This document shows, in pieces, positions 1 through 9,349 of a stretch of 64,000 nt of DNA. The notes under the pieces were generated by a model, which searched no databases, was not told the DNA's origin, and was given only the letters and a program-made list of their open reading frames with translations. The position numbers and the translations under genes were made by a program. Numbering within the stretch: the stretch's first letter is position 1; each line of letters starts with the position of its first letter. Source of the stretch: Pectinophora gossypiella (taxonomy: Eukaryota > Arthropoda > Insecta > Lepidoptera > Gelechiidae). The stretch is taken from positions 2,604,001-2,668,000 of the forward strand of contig NC_065421.1 in the NCBI RefSeq assembly GCF_024362695.1. Direction: 5' to 3'.

Positions 1-56
1 ATAAAAGAATGACAGGTATAATTTAAAATAAAATTAGATGGTGTGAACAGGAATCG
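1..56 (+). repeat. MITE-1, right-end fragment
   Basis: The window opens in the last ~55 bp of the MITE-1 family. The same end (GACAGGTATAA, then an A-rich stretch and AGATGGTG..ACAGGAAT) closes the full copies at 19348-19723, 21076-21446 and 25694-26089. The left part lies outside the window. Confidence 0.6.
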
Positions 57-159
57 GTACCATTGTCATCCGACCATCGCAATATCGCACGACGTCGCTA
101 AACTTCGTCCAACATCCTAATTGGAAAGAAAAGAAGTCTAAAATGTATACGGCGACACA

Positions 160-514
160 ATGTCGATCGACATAATAACGACATCCGTGGTCCAGTGATT
201 GAGCGTTGAGCTCACGATCCGGAGATTCCGGGTTCGATTCCCGGTGGGGACATATCATAAAAATTACTTTGTGGTCCCTAGTTTGGTTAAGACATTACTG
301 GCTGATCACCAGATTGTCCGAAAGTAAGATGATCCATGCTTCGGAAGGCATCTCAAGCCGTTGGTCGCGGTTACTACTTCCTGATGTAAGTAGTCGTTAC
401 ATGAGCCATGTCAGGGACCTTTGGCGGCTCAATAGTAACTCTGACACCAGGGTTGATGAGGTTGGTACTCCACCTCACAACCCACTCGATAGAAGAAGAT
501 GTCGATCGACATAA
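160..514 (+). mobile_element. SINE-A, full copy with 16-bp target duplication
   Basis: A tRNA-like head starts near 182 (TCCGTGGTCCAGTG, A-box-like; GGTTCGATTCC, B-box-like at about 231). It is followed by the shared core (CGGAAGGC..AAGCCGTTGGTC) and the SINE-A tail ending GATAGAAGAAG. The copy is bracketed by an exact 16-bp repeat ATGTCGATCGACATAA at 160-175 and 499-514, as expected for target-primed retrotransposition. The reading frame crossing it is incidental. Confidence 0.85.
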
Positions 515-810
515 GTGAGGACGTTGTATCGAGAAGAAGCTGAATTTCCAACGCGAAGGGTAGCCATGTAATTACATTACAATATATTTTTCTGCAGTAA
601 AGACTCTGGCAGTGCGTTAATTGTGGGAAAGAGACAACAGATTGCCTTTTATAACAACAAGTATTCTCGAAGCGGTACGTCGTCGACGAATATTAGTGAT
701 CGCATTATGATACATACCAACGTTACATACCACTATGAATGGTTGAAGAAGCAAGCGTACAATTTATGCAAAGAAGAATAAAATTGACTCCTTTAAGCGG
801 CGTTTTTCCT

Positions 811-2265
811 GGTTTATTCCCATTGGCCACCACCCTGTTTACCACCACTGGTGGCCCGTGACACACGACATTAAATATTTTCCCATCCGCCACCAGTGGT
901 GGTCTACGGGAACAATCTTTTTAGGGTATACCCATTGGCCACCACTCTTGGCCACCACTGGTGGCTAGTGACACTACATTAAATTACATTCCCATTGGCC
1001 ACCTTGATAACTGAGATATATTATTAATTATTTAGTATTACTAATATATTAAAAACACAAATATTCTTGTTTTAAAATAACATTTATATTATTAATTATT
1101 AGCACAGTTTGAATCAAATTATAATTAAATATAGTATTGTAAATATTGCTATAAACAAAAAGTTAAAAAATAATTATGTATGATACAATGATTTGTAAAT
1201 AGAACCAAATTAAAATTATTATTATCACAGCTTAAATCACATGTATGATACAATGATTTGTAAATAGGACCAAATTAAAATTATTACTATCACAGCTTAA
1301 ATCACATGTTTTACAACAATTATTTGATACTTATATCTATGTTTCATGTACATACAAGTTTAAACAATAATCAATAATAGATAGTTCTTAATAGTCACAG
1401 AATCAACAACGAATAGACTTTTAAAAATTAAAATAAAATTGAATTATAATACATACATTGATTTGTAAATAGGACCAATTTAAAATTGTTATCATCACAG
1501 TTTAAATCACATGTTTTACAACAATTGTTTTATACTTATCTATGTTTCATCTACATACAAATTTAAACAATAATCAGCAATAGAAAGTTCCTAATAGTCA
1601 GAGTGTAGTAACAATGAATATATTTTTTAACTTTTTGTTTATAGCAATATTTACAATACTATATTTAATTATAATTTGATTCAAACTGTGCTAATAATTA
1701 ATAATATAAATGTTGATTTTAAAACAAGAATATTTGTTTTTTTTATATATTAGTAATACTAAATACATACATACATACATAAACTCACGACCGTAATCCC
1801 TAATGGGGTGGGCAGAGCCACAAGTAATCAAAGACAACTTGCAGCCACTGTTGATACGAAGTCCAAAGATGGATATGATGAACCTTATGGTGATAAGGGA
1901 TCAGCCTATCGCCCATAACATTAGTCCATCATGTTAGAGAACACAATCCCTCTGTCGGTTTTTAGGACATGCCCGGGAAGAGAAGCAGCTGAACGTGTTC
2001 TATGTTTTTTATATGCTCCCAGAACAGCATAGAAGCAATACTAAATAATTAATAATATAGCTCAGTTATCAAGGTGGCCAATGGGAATGTAATTTAATGT
2101 AGTGTCACTAGCCACCAGTGGTGGCCAAGAGTGGTGGCCAATGGGTATACCCTAAAAAGATTGTTCCCGTAGACCACCACTGGTGGCGGATGGGAAAATA
2201 TTTAATGTCGTGTGTCACGGGCCACCAGTGGTGGTAAACAGGGTGGTGGCCAATGGGAATAAACC
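811..2265. mobile_element. Foldback DNA transposon with ~360-bp inverted arms
   Basis: The left arm 811-1172 is repeated in inverse orientation at about 1621-2265, starting GGTTTATTCCCATTGG. Flanks carry an exact 8-bp duplication TTTTTCCT (803-810, 2266-2273). Arms contain several near-palindromes built on CCACCACTGGTGG. The spacer 1173-1620 has a repeated unit around ATGATTTGTAAATAG. There is no ORF, so it is non-autonomous. The 8-bp TSD is compatible with hAT-like or P-like machinery; the superfamily is not settled. Confidence 0.85.
1765..2036. mobile_element. 272-bp insertion inside the foldback right arm
   Basis: This block interrupts the right arm and has no counterpart in the left arm. 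It is flanked by a 10-bp duplication AATACTAAAT (1755-1764 and 2037-2046). It begins with a CATA-repeat followed by AAACTCACGACCGTAATCCC and TAATGGGGTGGGCAGAG, a sequence seen again in diverged form near 9782, 37380, 37465, 52040 and (inverted) 58620. It is likely a short retroposon, younger than its host element. Confidence 0.75.
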
Positions 2266-2273
2266 TTTTTCCT

Positions 2274-2849
2274 CAATGAGGGACTTTCTAGGCTACGTTT
2301 GCGGCACGCTGAGAGGTGAGGATATGGTATCCCGACGTGCCGGCAGAGTAGGGGAATGATTGGTGATGACGATGATAAAGTAGAAGCAACAGCAACAGGA
2401 ATATATACAGTTTATTAAAAGCACTTCACAAACTTAGTAACATAGTCACAAACATAATAGTTCACAATATACACATTTCACAAAAGAATCAAGACTTAGG
2501 ATTTAGAGGGCACGGCCCTAAACAGTATAATATACTTGTTGTTTTAATGAAGGTCGGGGATGCAGTGAGTCAAAAGTGAGTAAAATGAAAGGAAATGCGA
2601 ATGGAATGGAATGAGAATTTCGTAATTTAAAATGATGATGGTCCGAACAAAAGGCCAGTACTTATGTGCAGAGTTTGTACTCTGCTACACGTTCCAAATA
2701 CAGATGGCGCTGTTTACGTTTAACGTAATAATTGCCTACTGTCTCAAATATATAATATTATGGCAAAGGCATATATATAAATAATAATTAATTATATTGT
2801 TCCATGATATTTGTTGTGAATTGAATAATAATAATATTAATAATACAGT
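2274..2849. other. Unassigned stretch
   Basis: No ORF or terminal repeats are recognised. The start (GAGGGACTTTCTAGG) resembles a repeat also seen near 4540 and 53290, so it may be an old repeat that hosted the foldback element. The rest is AT-rich. Confidence 0.4.
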
Positions 2850-3142
2850 GAGGAGCTCGGTGGCGCAGCGGTTAGCGCGCTCGGTCTGCGATTGTTGAAG
2901 TTAAGCAACTTTCGCAAGCGGTCATGGGATGGGTGACCACAAAAAAAGTTTTCATCTCGAGCTCCTCCGTGCTTCGGAAGGCACGTTAAGCCGTTGGTCC
3001 CGGCTGCATTAACAGTCGTTAATAACCATCAATCAGCACTGGGCCCGCGTGATGGTTTAAGGTCCGATCTCCCTATCCATCCATAGTGAAGGCCCGTGCC
3101 CCAGCAGTGGGGACGTTAATGGGTTGATGCTGTTGATGATGA
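2850..3142 (+). mobile_element. SINE-C (half-tRNA plus 5S-like head)
   Basis: The head GAGGAGCTCGGTGGCGCAGC resembles the 5' half of a tRNA. It is followed by GAAGTTAAGCAACTT and GGGATGGGTGACCAC, resembling box A and box C of the 5S rRNA gene. Then come the shared SINE core (CTCCGTGCTTCGGAAGGCAC), a C-specific body, and the tail CCCCAGCAGTGGGGACG with GAT-type repeats. Other copies are at 42345 and 50191. Confidence 0.75.
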
Positions 3143-3222
3143 ATAATAATATAATATAATAATAATAAAAATGTATCCCGGTTCACTAACCCCCAACCCA
3201 ATAGCCCAGTTCCCTTTGTTCC

Positions 3223-3420
3223 CATAATCTGCAATAGTCCTACACGAACCGGGGATTGTCTTTGGTGCACTCCCATAGTGCATACAGGGATAATCGCCGG
3301 TTGGTGTCACACCACATTTAGATTAAATTGTCTTAAGGGGCCTCTACGTCTTCGGCACCACGCACGACGCCTTCCAAAAGTTCGGGACTCCATAGGCCCG
3401 AGATATGAAAATGACAAACA
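3223..3420. repeat. Dispersed repeat L, copy 1
   Basis: GCAATAGTCCTACACGAACC opens a block ending CCATAGGCCCGAGATATG. A second copy at 58314-58465 shares both ends but lacks an internal segment present here (around 3268-3300). The class is unknown. Confidence 0.55.
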
Positions 3421-3577
3421 TAAAAATGTATTTATTTCCTCATATTTCTAAGATAATTCTTAATTTATGGGTAACCTTAAACAGAAAGTACAGCTGATGC
3501 CGAAAATAGACTAATGTCTGTGCTATAGGCATCAGCTACCATCGCATAATGAATAATGTCTGGTATTGAATGTGGTC

Positions 3578-3940
3578 AGGTATGAATTGCCAGCGAGCTA
3601 TGGAGCGCAGTATATTAGGTGTTAAACTGATCGATCGCGTTAAAAACACGACACTGCGCTCCAAAACTCAAGTGGCAGATGTCGGAGAAAAACCCGCTAA
3701 ACTGAAGTGGGAATGGGCGGGACATGTCTGCCGTATGCATCCGGAAACGTGGGCCAAAATTACAACTGATTGGGCCCCACAGGGTCGTCGGCGTCGAGGT
3801 AGACCACGACGACGGTGGAGGGACGAGCTGGACGCCTTCCGGCACACCTGGCGGAACGATGCCCGGGACAGGGAGGGTTGGAAAGAGAAGGGGGAGGCCT
3901 TTGCCCAGCAGTGGGACATTGATTAGGCTACAGAAAAAAA
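3578..3940 (+). mobile_element. 5'-truncated RTE-like LINE with 13-bp TSD
   Basis: This insert encodes about 112 residues of a non-LTR reverse-transcriptase C-terminal tail: QRAMERSILGV, then KWEWAGHVCRM, then an Arg-rich GRPRRRWRDEL, ending AFAQQWDID and a stop at about 3925. The pattern is typical of RTE-like ORF ends. The A-rich tail ends at 3940. Exact 13-bp duplications ATTGAATGTGGTC (3565-3577, 3941-3953) delimit it, so the apparent first codons of the longer frame are target DNA. It is dead on arrival. Confidence 0.9.
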
Positions 3941-4295
3941 ATTGAATGTGGTCCTCTAGTTATTAAATAACTTGTAATAAAACCTCATTGATTTAAAAGA
4001 TGTGTTGCTGTTGCAGTTTCTTGTCATTTCTTCTCCTCAGCCATAACACCTTGCGAAATGACGTAAATTCAAAAATGAATGATGAATGACATTGACCTTC
4101 AATAAGTTTATCCATGATAATTACGTTGAATTAATGATTCTGATTCCTGATTTGGATCAGATTATGTACTTATAGAAATATGTTTGATAAGAATAATAAA
4201 TAATTTATGGAAGGTGCGTTGTGCTTGGGTGTGATAAAAAGGGTCATTTTATACTCAAAAACAAAGATAAAAATGCATTGTCTGTTATCCATGAA

Positions 4296-4461
4296 TGGAT
4301 TCTGGTAGGGCTCTAGCTAGAACATCACCGATTAAGAAATTGGTCGGTGTACTGCGGAACGGAAGGCGATTGGGGCAACCACCGTTCTACATGCCCTATC
4401 TATGGAGTAATGGCGATTACTCCACCGACAAGAGCGCAGCTCTTAAATAAAGAAAGAGAGA
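4296..4461 (+). mobile_element. Short RTE-like 3' end (166 bp) with 12-bp TSD
   Basis: It is nearly identical to the 3' part of 35699-35931 and ends in the hairpin ACAAGAGCGCAGCTCTTAAA followed by AAAGAGAG repeats. Flanking duplications are GTTATCCATGAA (4284-4295, 4462-4473). An unoccupied paralogous target reading TGTCTGTTATCCATGAAATT sits at about 47680, which supports the boundaries. Confidence 0.85.
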
Positions 4462-4734
4462 GTTATCCATGAAATTAGAAAGTAAAACGACGAAAAGTTT
4501 ATATAGGGCCGTCTATATTTTCTTTAGGGAACGTTGTGTCGTCTGGAAAGTCCCTCATTCGGCCTTTTGTCTTAATTAAACCTTAAAAAAGAGATATTTT
4601 TATTTTCTTAATAGTTGGTTGGTTCGAGATACAGGTGTTATACTATGTCATTTCTGGCTACCCCAATTTGGTATATAGTTGTAAGCCTGTCATGTTATGA
4701 TTATGTGCTGGTCAGAGATGAATAAACTAAGTGC

Positions 4735-4862
4735 CCTAACACTTGCACTATTAAATACCTTTACGAAGCCACTGACAATGCCGTAAACGTGTCCAATTAT
4801 TGGTCAGCAAAATTTAGTATCGATCGCTATCGACTCGCAAAGAAGAGAAGAAGAGATGAACT
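4735..4862 (+). pseudogene. Non-LTR RT C-terminal remnant
   Basis: One frame reads CPNTCTIKYLYEATDNAV..NYWSAKF, matching the minus-strand remnants at 45655-45905 and 27280-27410. The CPxCPxTCT..AT..A pattern is the zinc-knuckle-like C-terminus of a non-LTR element. Only the last ~40 codons remain, then an AAGAAGAGATG-type tail. Confidence 0.6.
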
Positions 4863-4904
4863 AAACATTATTCTGTAATTAAGTTCTTATACAAGACCAT
4901 AGAA

Positions 4905-5115
4905 TAAAGAATAATACCGCGTGCAGAACGGCCACTCTTCGCCCCCGCCCCCCACCAGCGGCTGAGTAAGCTTTACCTCACCCACTCGGTCTTACTTTAG
5001 TCTTCAATCGTACAGGCGTCAGACGTCACACACATGTGCGCATGTACGATAACGCAATGTGTAGTGTCTATGTAAAACGAGGTGTTTTCTATGAAGTGTC
5101 AAGACTAAAAGTTCC
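4905..5115 (+). repeat. Dispersed repeat Q, copy 1
   Basis: Starts AGAATAATACCGCGTGCAGA, then ACTCTTCGCCCC, TTTACCTCACCC and TCTTACTTTAGTCTT, ending near TATGAAGTGTC. A diverged copy is at 57478-57690. The class is unknown. Confidence 0.5.
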
Positions 5116-5119
5116 TAAA

Positions 5120-5395
5120 CTACTTAAAGTGGTTTAATAAAGTATTAGACTATACCCTAAGAGGAGAGTTCCGTCCCCGAGAGTACGATACCTACTACGA
5201 TAATTCCATAGACAAACTTGTACCAAGTGTTGTGACGTCACGTGGCCCCAGAGCCCCGAGGGGGCAACAAGGGGCCATGAGACCACGGAGGCTTGGGTCC
5301 CACTTGTATGCGCCCCGATACTCGTGAAGTTTAGAGCGCATCAACATAAGGTGCACGGTTGAGTTTGGGACAAGTTATGAACTGATGGATGACTT
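5120..5395. other. Unassigned stretch
   Basis: No ORF or recognised repeat. GC content is slightly raised at 5230-5330. Confidence 0.3.
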
Positions 5396-5397
5396 AA

Positions 5398-5725
5398 CAT
5401 AAACTGCCTATATACGTCCCACTGCTGGGCACAGGCCTCCCCTCAATCAACCGGAGGGGGTATGGAGCATACTCCACCACGCTGCTCCACTGCGGGTTGG
5501 TGGAGGTGTTTTTACGGCTAATAGCCGGGACCAACGGCTTAACGTGCCTTCCGAAGCACGGAATCATCTTACTTTTTCGGACAATCAGGTGATTCAAGCC
5601 TGAAAAGCCTTTACCAAACAAAGGACAGTCTAACAAAGTGATTTCGACAATGTCCCCATCGGGAATCGAACCCAGACCTCCAGATCTTGAGCCTAACGCT
5701 CTAACCACTAGACCACGGAGGCTGA
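5398..5725 (-). mobile_element. SINE-B, near full length
   Basis: On the minus strand: tRNA-like head (CCTCCGTGGTCTAGTGGTTA; B box GGGTTCGATTCCC), then ATTTCGACA-type junction and CTTTGTTTGGTAAAGG, the shared core, a body with CACCTCCACCAACCCGC, and the tail CCCAGCAGTGGGACGTATAT with a TATG-type end. The tail resembles the 3' coding end of the RTE-like fragments in this window (..QQWD..). Confidence 0.8.
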
Positions 5726-5929
5726 TGGATGACTTATTTCTTTCTTATTTAAAATTGCCTTTTAGATACACCGATATAAAAAAGCTTAAGTACCTACATA
5801 GAACAAATAAAAGAGAAGGCAAATTTCGTGTCTTAAAAAGAAAATTAAATAAAAAAATTGCTCTGGATGCTGCACCTACAAGCACGATAAGTTTTACTGA
5901 CGGTATTTATAGGGAATTAACTACTTGAC

Positions 5930-6265
5930 CGGACAAATGGGGAGCGCTCAGGGCTCTCACCCAGTACAAAATTAAAAACAATAGGTCTGAGGGTGCCCAG
6001 TCGGGCGCATCCTTGTCGTTGTCGTTGAAGGCTTTGTCTGAGAGGAAGAATATTTGAAAGAATTAACGACCCTAGTGGGTCGATAGCGATAATCCGGTAC
6101 AAAAATTAAGAGCCTTAGGATGACCAAACTGGGCGCGATCCTCGGTTCAGGGTGCCGTCTGAGTGGATTATAGTTGAAAGAATTAATCGACTCTAGCAGA
6201 CCGATAACGATGCGTTGAATGAGGGAAACCGTCGACCATGGCGGCGAGGTCGGTATCTGGGTCCG
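5930..6265 (-). mobile_element. Retroposon R, two adjacent partial copies
   Basis: 5930-6095 and 6105-6265 are successive minus-strand copies. Each has a TGGGCGC..CTGGGT-type GC-rich part, then CTGAGAGGAAGAATATTTG and CGACCCTAGTGGGTCGAT. The plus-orientation consensus is visible at 62500-62735. The class is uncertain: the A-rich 3' ends of other copies suggest a LINE 3' region or a SINE. Confidence 0.6.
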
Positions 6266-6519
6266 TCCTGAATTACTTGTTGTTGAGAGCTCTATAGCTA
6301 GAGTTATAGCTATAGCTAGGGCCGCCTCTATAGCTAGAGTTAGACGCCGATACTTTTCAGTACCTCCCAAAGCGGGATGTATTCGGAAGCCGCTACAACC
6401 AACTCTTCATCTCTTTTCTGATGTTCTGTACCATACGCCACGAACAAAGCACCCTTGCTTTGCGCATGCGTCATATTGTTCTACTCCAAATGTTTGCGAC
6501 ACTTGATCTGCCAATGCAT

Positions 6520-7130
6520 GTTCTCAAATTAGGACCAAACTTAACAGTTCTGAGTAGGTTTCCTTGTTATTGAGAACTTCTTGTCTGTTTCAACATTAAG
6601 GACGTTTTGAATACACGCAATAAAAATGTCCTTAGAACCACGCGAGTTAAATGTCGGACTATTGTTTATGTCGTCACTTAAATTTGAGAACAAAAAACAT
6701 TATAATAGTATTATTATAAATAATAAAAATAGTAGTAATAATAATAGTAGTATTAATAGTATTATTATAATGTTTTTTGTTCTCAAATTAGGAATAAATT
6801 AACAGTTCTGAGTAGGTTTCCTTGTTATTGTGAACTTCTTGTCTGTTTCAATATTGAGGACGTTTAGAATCACGTGAGTTAAATGTTCGACTATTGTTTT
6901 ATGCCGTCACTTAAATAAGTAAGTAAAAAGTTTATTTCCTCCACAAAAAAAGAATCCATAGCAAATGACTTTTGGTTTGTACAATAACAAACCAAAATAT
7001 AATATATTGTGTATATATCGTGTTGTTTTGTTTGTATATAATATATTGTGTTCTTTGTTCTCAAATTAGGACTAAATTAACAGTTCTGAGTAGGTTTCCT
7101 TGTTATTGAGAACTTGGCTCTTGTCTGGTC
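6520..7130. repeat. Tandemly arranged repeat unit, three copies
   Basis: The unit beginning TTCTCAAATTAGGA, with AACAGTTCTGAGTAGGTTTC and TTGTTATTGAGAACTT, occurs at about 6520-6680, 6780-6915 and 7050-7130. A diverged fourth copy is at 7560-7730. Copy 1 continues through CGCAATAAAAATGTCCTTAG. Confidence 0.65.
6681..6789. repeat. AT-rich hairpin between repeat units
   Basis: AATTTGAGAACAAAAAACAT at 6681 is the exact inverse of the sequence ending at 6789. Pairing continues into TATAATA, giving arms of roughly 27-38 bp around a TAATAATAG-rich loop. The outer arm is the start of the flanking repeat unit, so two units here meet head to head. Confidence 0.7.
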
Positions 7131-7135
7131 CAATT

Positions 7136-7335
7136 AAATTTTTTTCAAATTCAAAAATATCTTTATTCAATAGGTAACATAGTTACACTTTGAATCGTCA
7201 ATTTTACATAACGAACGTCTCATCCGCCTAAAACTACTGCAGCTTCTCACTACCTGTATAGCCGGGGAAAAGAAGCTGCAAGAAAAACCTCGGCACAGGG
7301 CCCTAGACGTTCTTTAAAAAAAATAAAATAAACAT
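7136..7335 (-). mobile_element. LINE 3' end, minus strand
   Basis: On the minus strand the sequence runs AACGTCTAGGGCCCTGTG, CGAGGTTTTTCTTGCAGCTT, AAGCTGCAGTAGTTTTAGGC, then CTATTGAATAAAGATATTTT and TTTGAATTTG. The same 3' region occurs at 27040-27190 (-), 46565-46795 (+), 39130-39335 (-) and as a short end at 54330-54390 (+). Confidence 0.65.
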
Positions 7336-7559
7336 AAAATATTGGTATACAATTGAGTAATTTAGCTGCCTAATATCAGTTCTCAGACAGTTAATCCCAT
7401 GCATTCATATCTTTTAAATAATCACTAACTTTATAATAACCTTTTTTGTAAAGTTTTAATATTATGGACATATACACGCAATAGAAGTGTTTTTAGGACC
7501 ATGTGACTGCATCATGCATACATGCTGCTGCATGCTCCATGTGTGTGTGTGAATGTTCG

Positions 7560-7730
7560 ACTGCCATTTAGGTATAGATGTATGTTCTCCAATATTTATT
7601 TCAGAGCTAAAGTTAGGTACTTACAAGATTTCTTTGTTATTAAGACCTTGGCTGTTATCTGTTTCAATATTTTGGACCTCTTTTAATAGACACGCAATAA
7701 GGATGTTCTTATGACCATGTTCGACTCTTG
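7560..7730. repeat. Diverged fourth copy of the 6520-7130 unit
   Basis: TATGTTCTCCAATATTTATT, then TTTCTTTGTTATTAAGACCT, CTGTTTCAATATT and ACACGCAATAAGGATGTTCT follow the order of the units upstream. Confidence 0.5.
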
Positions 7731-7754
7731 CTTAGTCGATTTGCTTCGGATGGC

Positions 7755-7870
7755 ATTTGCTACTTGGCCGGACAAATGGACATCGCTGAGTGTTTCCGGT
7801 ACGAAATTAAACACAACTTGAAGCTGTCCTGGTGGGCGCGAACCTCGGCTCAGGGCGTCGTCGTCTGAGA
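7755..7870 (-). mobile_element. Retroposon R fragment
   Basis: Minus-strand copy: GGCATTTGCTACTTGGCCGG is the inverse of the family end, and the GGTGGGCGCGAACCTCGG part matches the GC-rich core at 62600. Confidence 0.55.
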
Positions 7871-7876
7871 AGTTTA

Positions 7877-8239
7877 TACATGGTGTTAGTGACATCGTAA
7901 CGAAAACTTTGAGAGATGGTTTAGGCCATGATTCTGAGTTGATATCAAGTGGAATATTCCGCAACAAAAGTATGGAACGTAAAATAATTTGAAAAAACGC
8001 TAACACTTTAATGAGTTTCCCGACAGGAAAATGCAGTTGATATTAACGATAAAGTTACCATGTCACTAACACGCTATCTACTTGTATGGCTACTTGTATG
8101 TACTTGTACAGGGTGTAAGTGACATCGTGACAAATACTGAGGAGTATGATTCAGCTCAGTTAATTCCACTTGATATTAACTCAGACTCAGGGTCTGAATC
8201 ATCCCCCTCAGTATTAGTTACGATATCACTAACACCCTG
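7877..8239. mobile_element. MITE-2 dimer
   Basis: Two palindromic MITE-2 units (7877-8072 and 8107-8239) are joined by a linker reading CTTGTATGGCTACTTGTATG. Each unit starts GTG(T)TAGTGACATCGT and ends in the inverse, TGTCACTAACAC. The same unit-linker-unit arrangement occurs at 23815-24198, 36136-36618 and 59643-59995. Confidence 0.75.
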
Positions 8240-8284
8240 GATAGGTAATTGAAATATTTAATCGATCGATCGATACTATCTCAA

Positions 8285-8402
8285 ATGCCTCCACCAACCC
8301 GCAGTGGAGCAGGTTAGTGGACTATGCTCCATAACACCTCCAGTTGATTGAGGAGAGGGCTGTGTCAAGCTGTGGGACGTTATGTATATAGGCTGTTTAT
8401 GT
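8285..8402 (+). mobile_element. SINE-B 3' fragment
   Basis: CCTCCACCAACCCGCAGTGG through GGGACGTTATGTATATAGGC and TGTTTATG is the SINE-B body and tail without head or core. Confidence 0.6.
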
Positions 8403-8499
8403 TTGTAATCAATCCTAGTGCGTCTATAGTGAAAAGCGCTGAATGAGGGGAATCGTAGACCACGCCGGTGGGGTCGGGGTCTTAAAGTGTTTGTTTCGT

Positions 8500-9000
8500 C
8501 TGAGAGGGGCTATGTTTGAGAGCAACTCTGAAATGGCAACAAAATACAAAGTTAAAAGAAAATTTCATTTTACAGTTTATAAAAATTTTTCATTGGTGAA
8601 AACGTGAGTTATGAAAAATTCCAATAGTTTACTTCGGAGTTTATAGATATTTTACATACTCGTAAAACTGAGAGGTTTACTGCCTTCGACTCCTGGATTA
8701 CAAAGTCAGATCCAACTTGAACCTACGGATATAAAATGATTTTAAAACGTCCAATCTAAACTCCGCTTTAGATTTATTTATACATCACATAACAAAGCAT
8801 CACGCCTGTATCCCCAAACAGAGGTGTATAGTGTATCTACTATACACCTCATGAATTTCGCGACGGAAAATTCCACTTACTTAATCTAATATATTCTACA
8901 TTAATAACTTTATTTTTGTTCTAACCTTAAGTATTTATGTATACCTACATCTTTGCGATAATATTTGTTTATGTACACTATGTCTATTAAAGTAATTTGG
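8500..9000. other. Unassigned AT-rich stretch
   Basis: No long ORF. A small inverted motif GGTGTATAGTG/CACTATACACC surrounds about 8820-8850. 8430-8500 resembles the 5' part of retroposon R in inverse orientation. Confidence 0.3.
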
Positions 9001-9033
9001 TATTATATTATAATGTATGTACACCATTAACAC

Positions 9034-9282
9034 ATGTTTATGGAACGCGATGTTCGTGCGTCACCCAATAGGGTCCACTTAATATCAGCGTCGTGGTTCG
9101 CGCCGCGACTTGTGCTGAGTGAGGCCCTTTTATCTCAGGACGTCCACCACCACCTTATGATCATTTCGACTTGCTTTTTTGTAATTGTTTTAGTGGAAAT
9201 AAGATATTATATTGTTGTCTTTCTTTTTGTGTGTGGCGTCCTTTCATAATAAACTATTTCTATTCTATTCTATTCTATTCTT
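9034..9282 (+). mobile_element. Probable non-LTR 3' end with TTCTA tail
   Basis: A 71-codon open frame (9034-9249) with no recognisable domain is followed directly by CATAATAAACTATT and a (TTCTA)n run at about 9258-9282. An AATAAA next to a short tandem tail is typical of lepidopteran LINE 3' ends. I do not call a gene. Confidence 0.4.
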
Positions 9283-9309
9283 AATATTTAGAATTATGGC
9301 TTGAATCAT

Positions 9310-9346
9310 CCCTCGAAGTTTTAGTTAGGATGTCACTAACACCTTG
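9310..9346. repeat. MITE-2 right-end fragment
   Basis: Ends GATGTCACTAACACCTTGTA, the MITE-2 terminus, without a matching left half nearby. Confidence 0.5.
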
Positions 9347-9349
9347 TAT

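Noticed and set aside
2850..2950. 5S rRNA gene
   Set aside because: Only box A/C-like parts are present, inside a SINE head; the rest of the 5S molecule is missing.
3570..3577. MWSG as the N-terminus of the RT fragment
   Set aside because: These codons fall in the 13-bp target duplication; the element starts at 3578.
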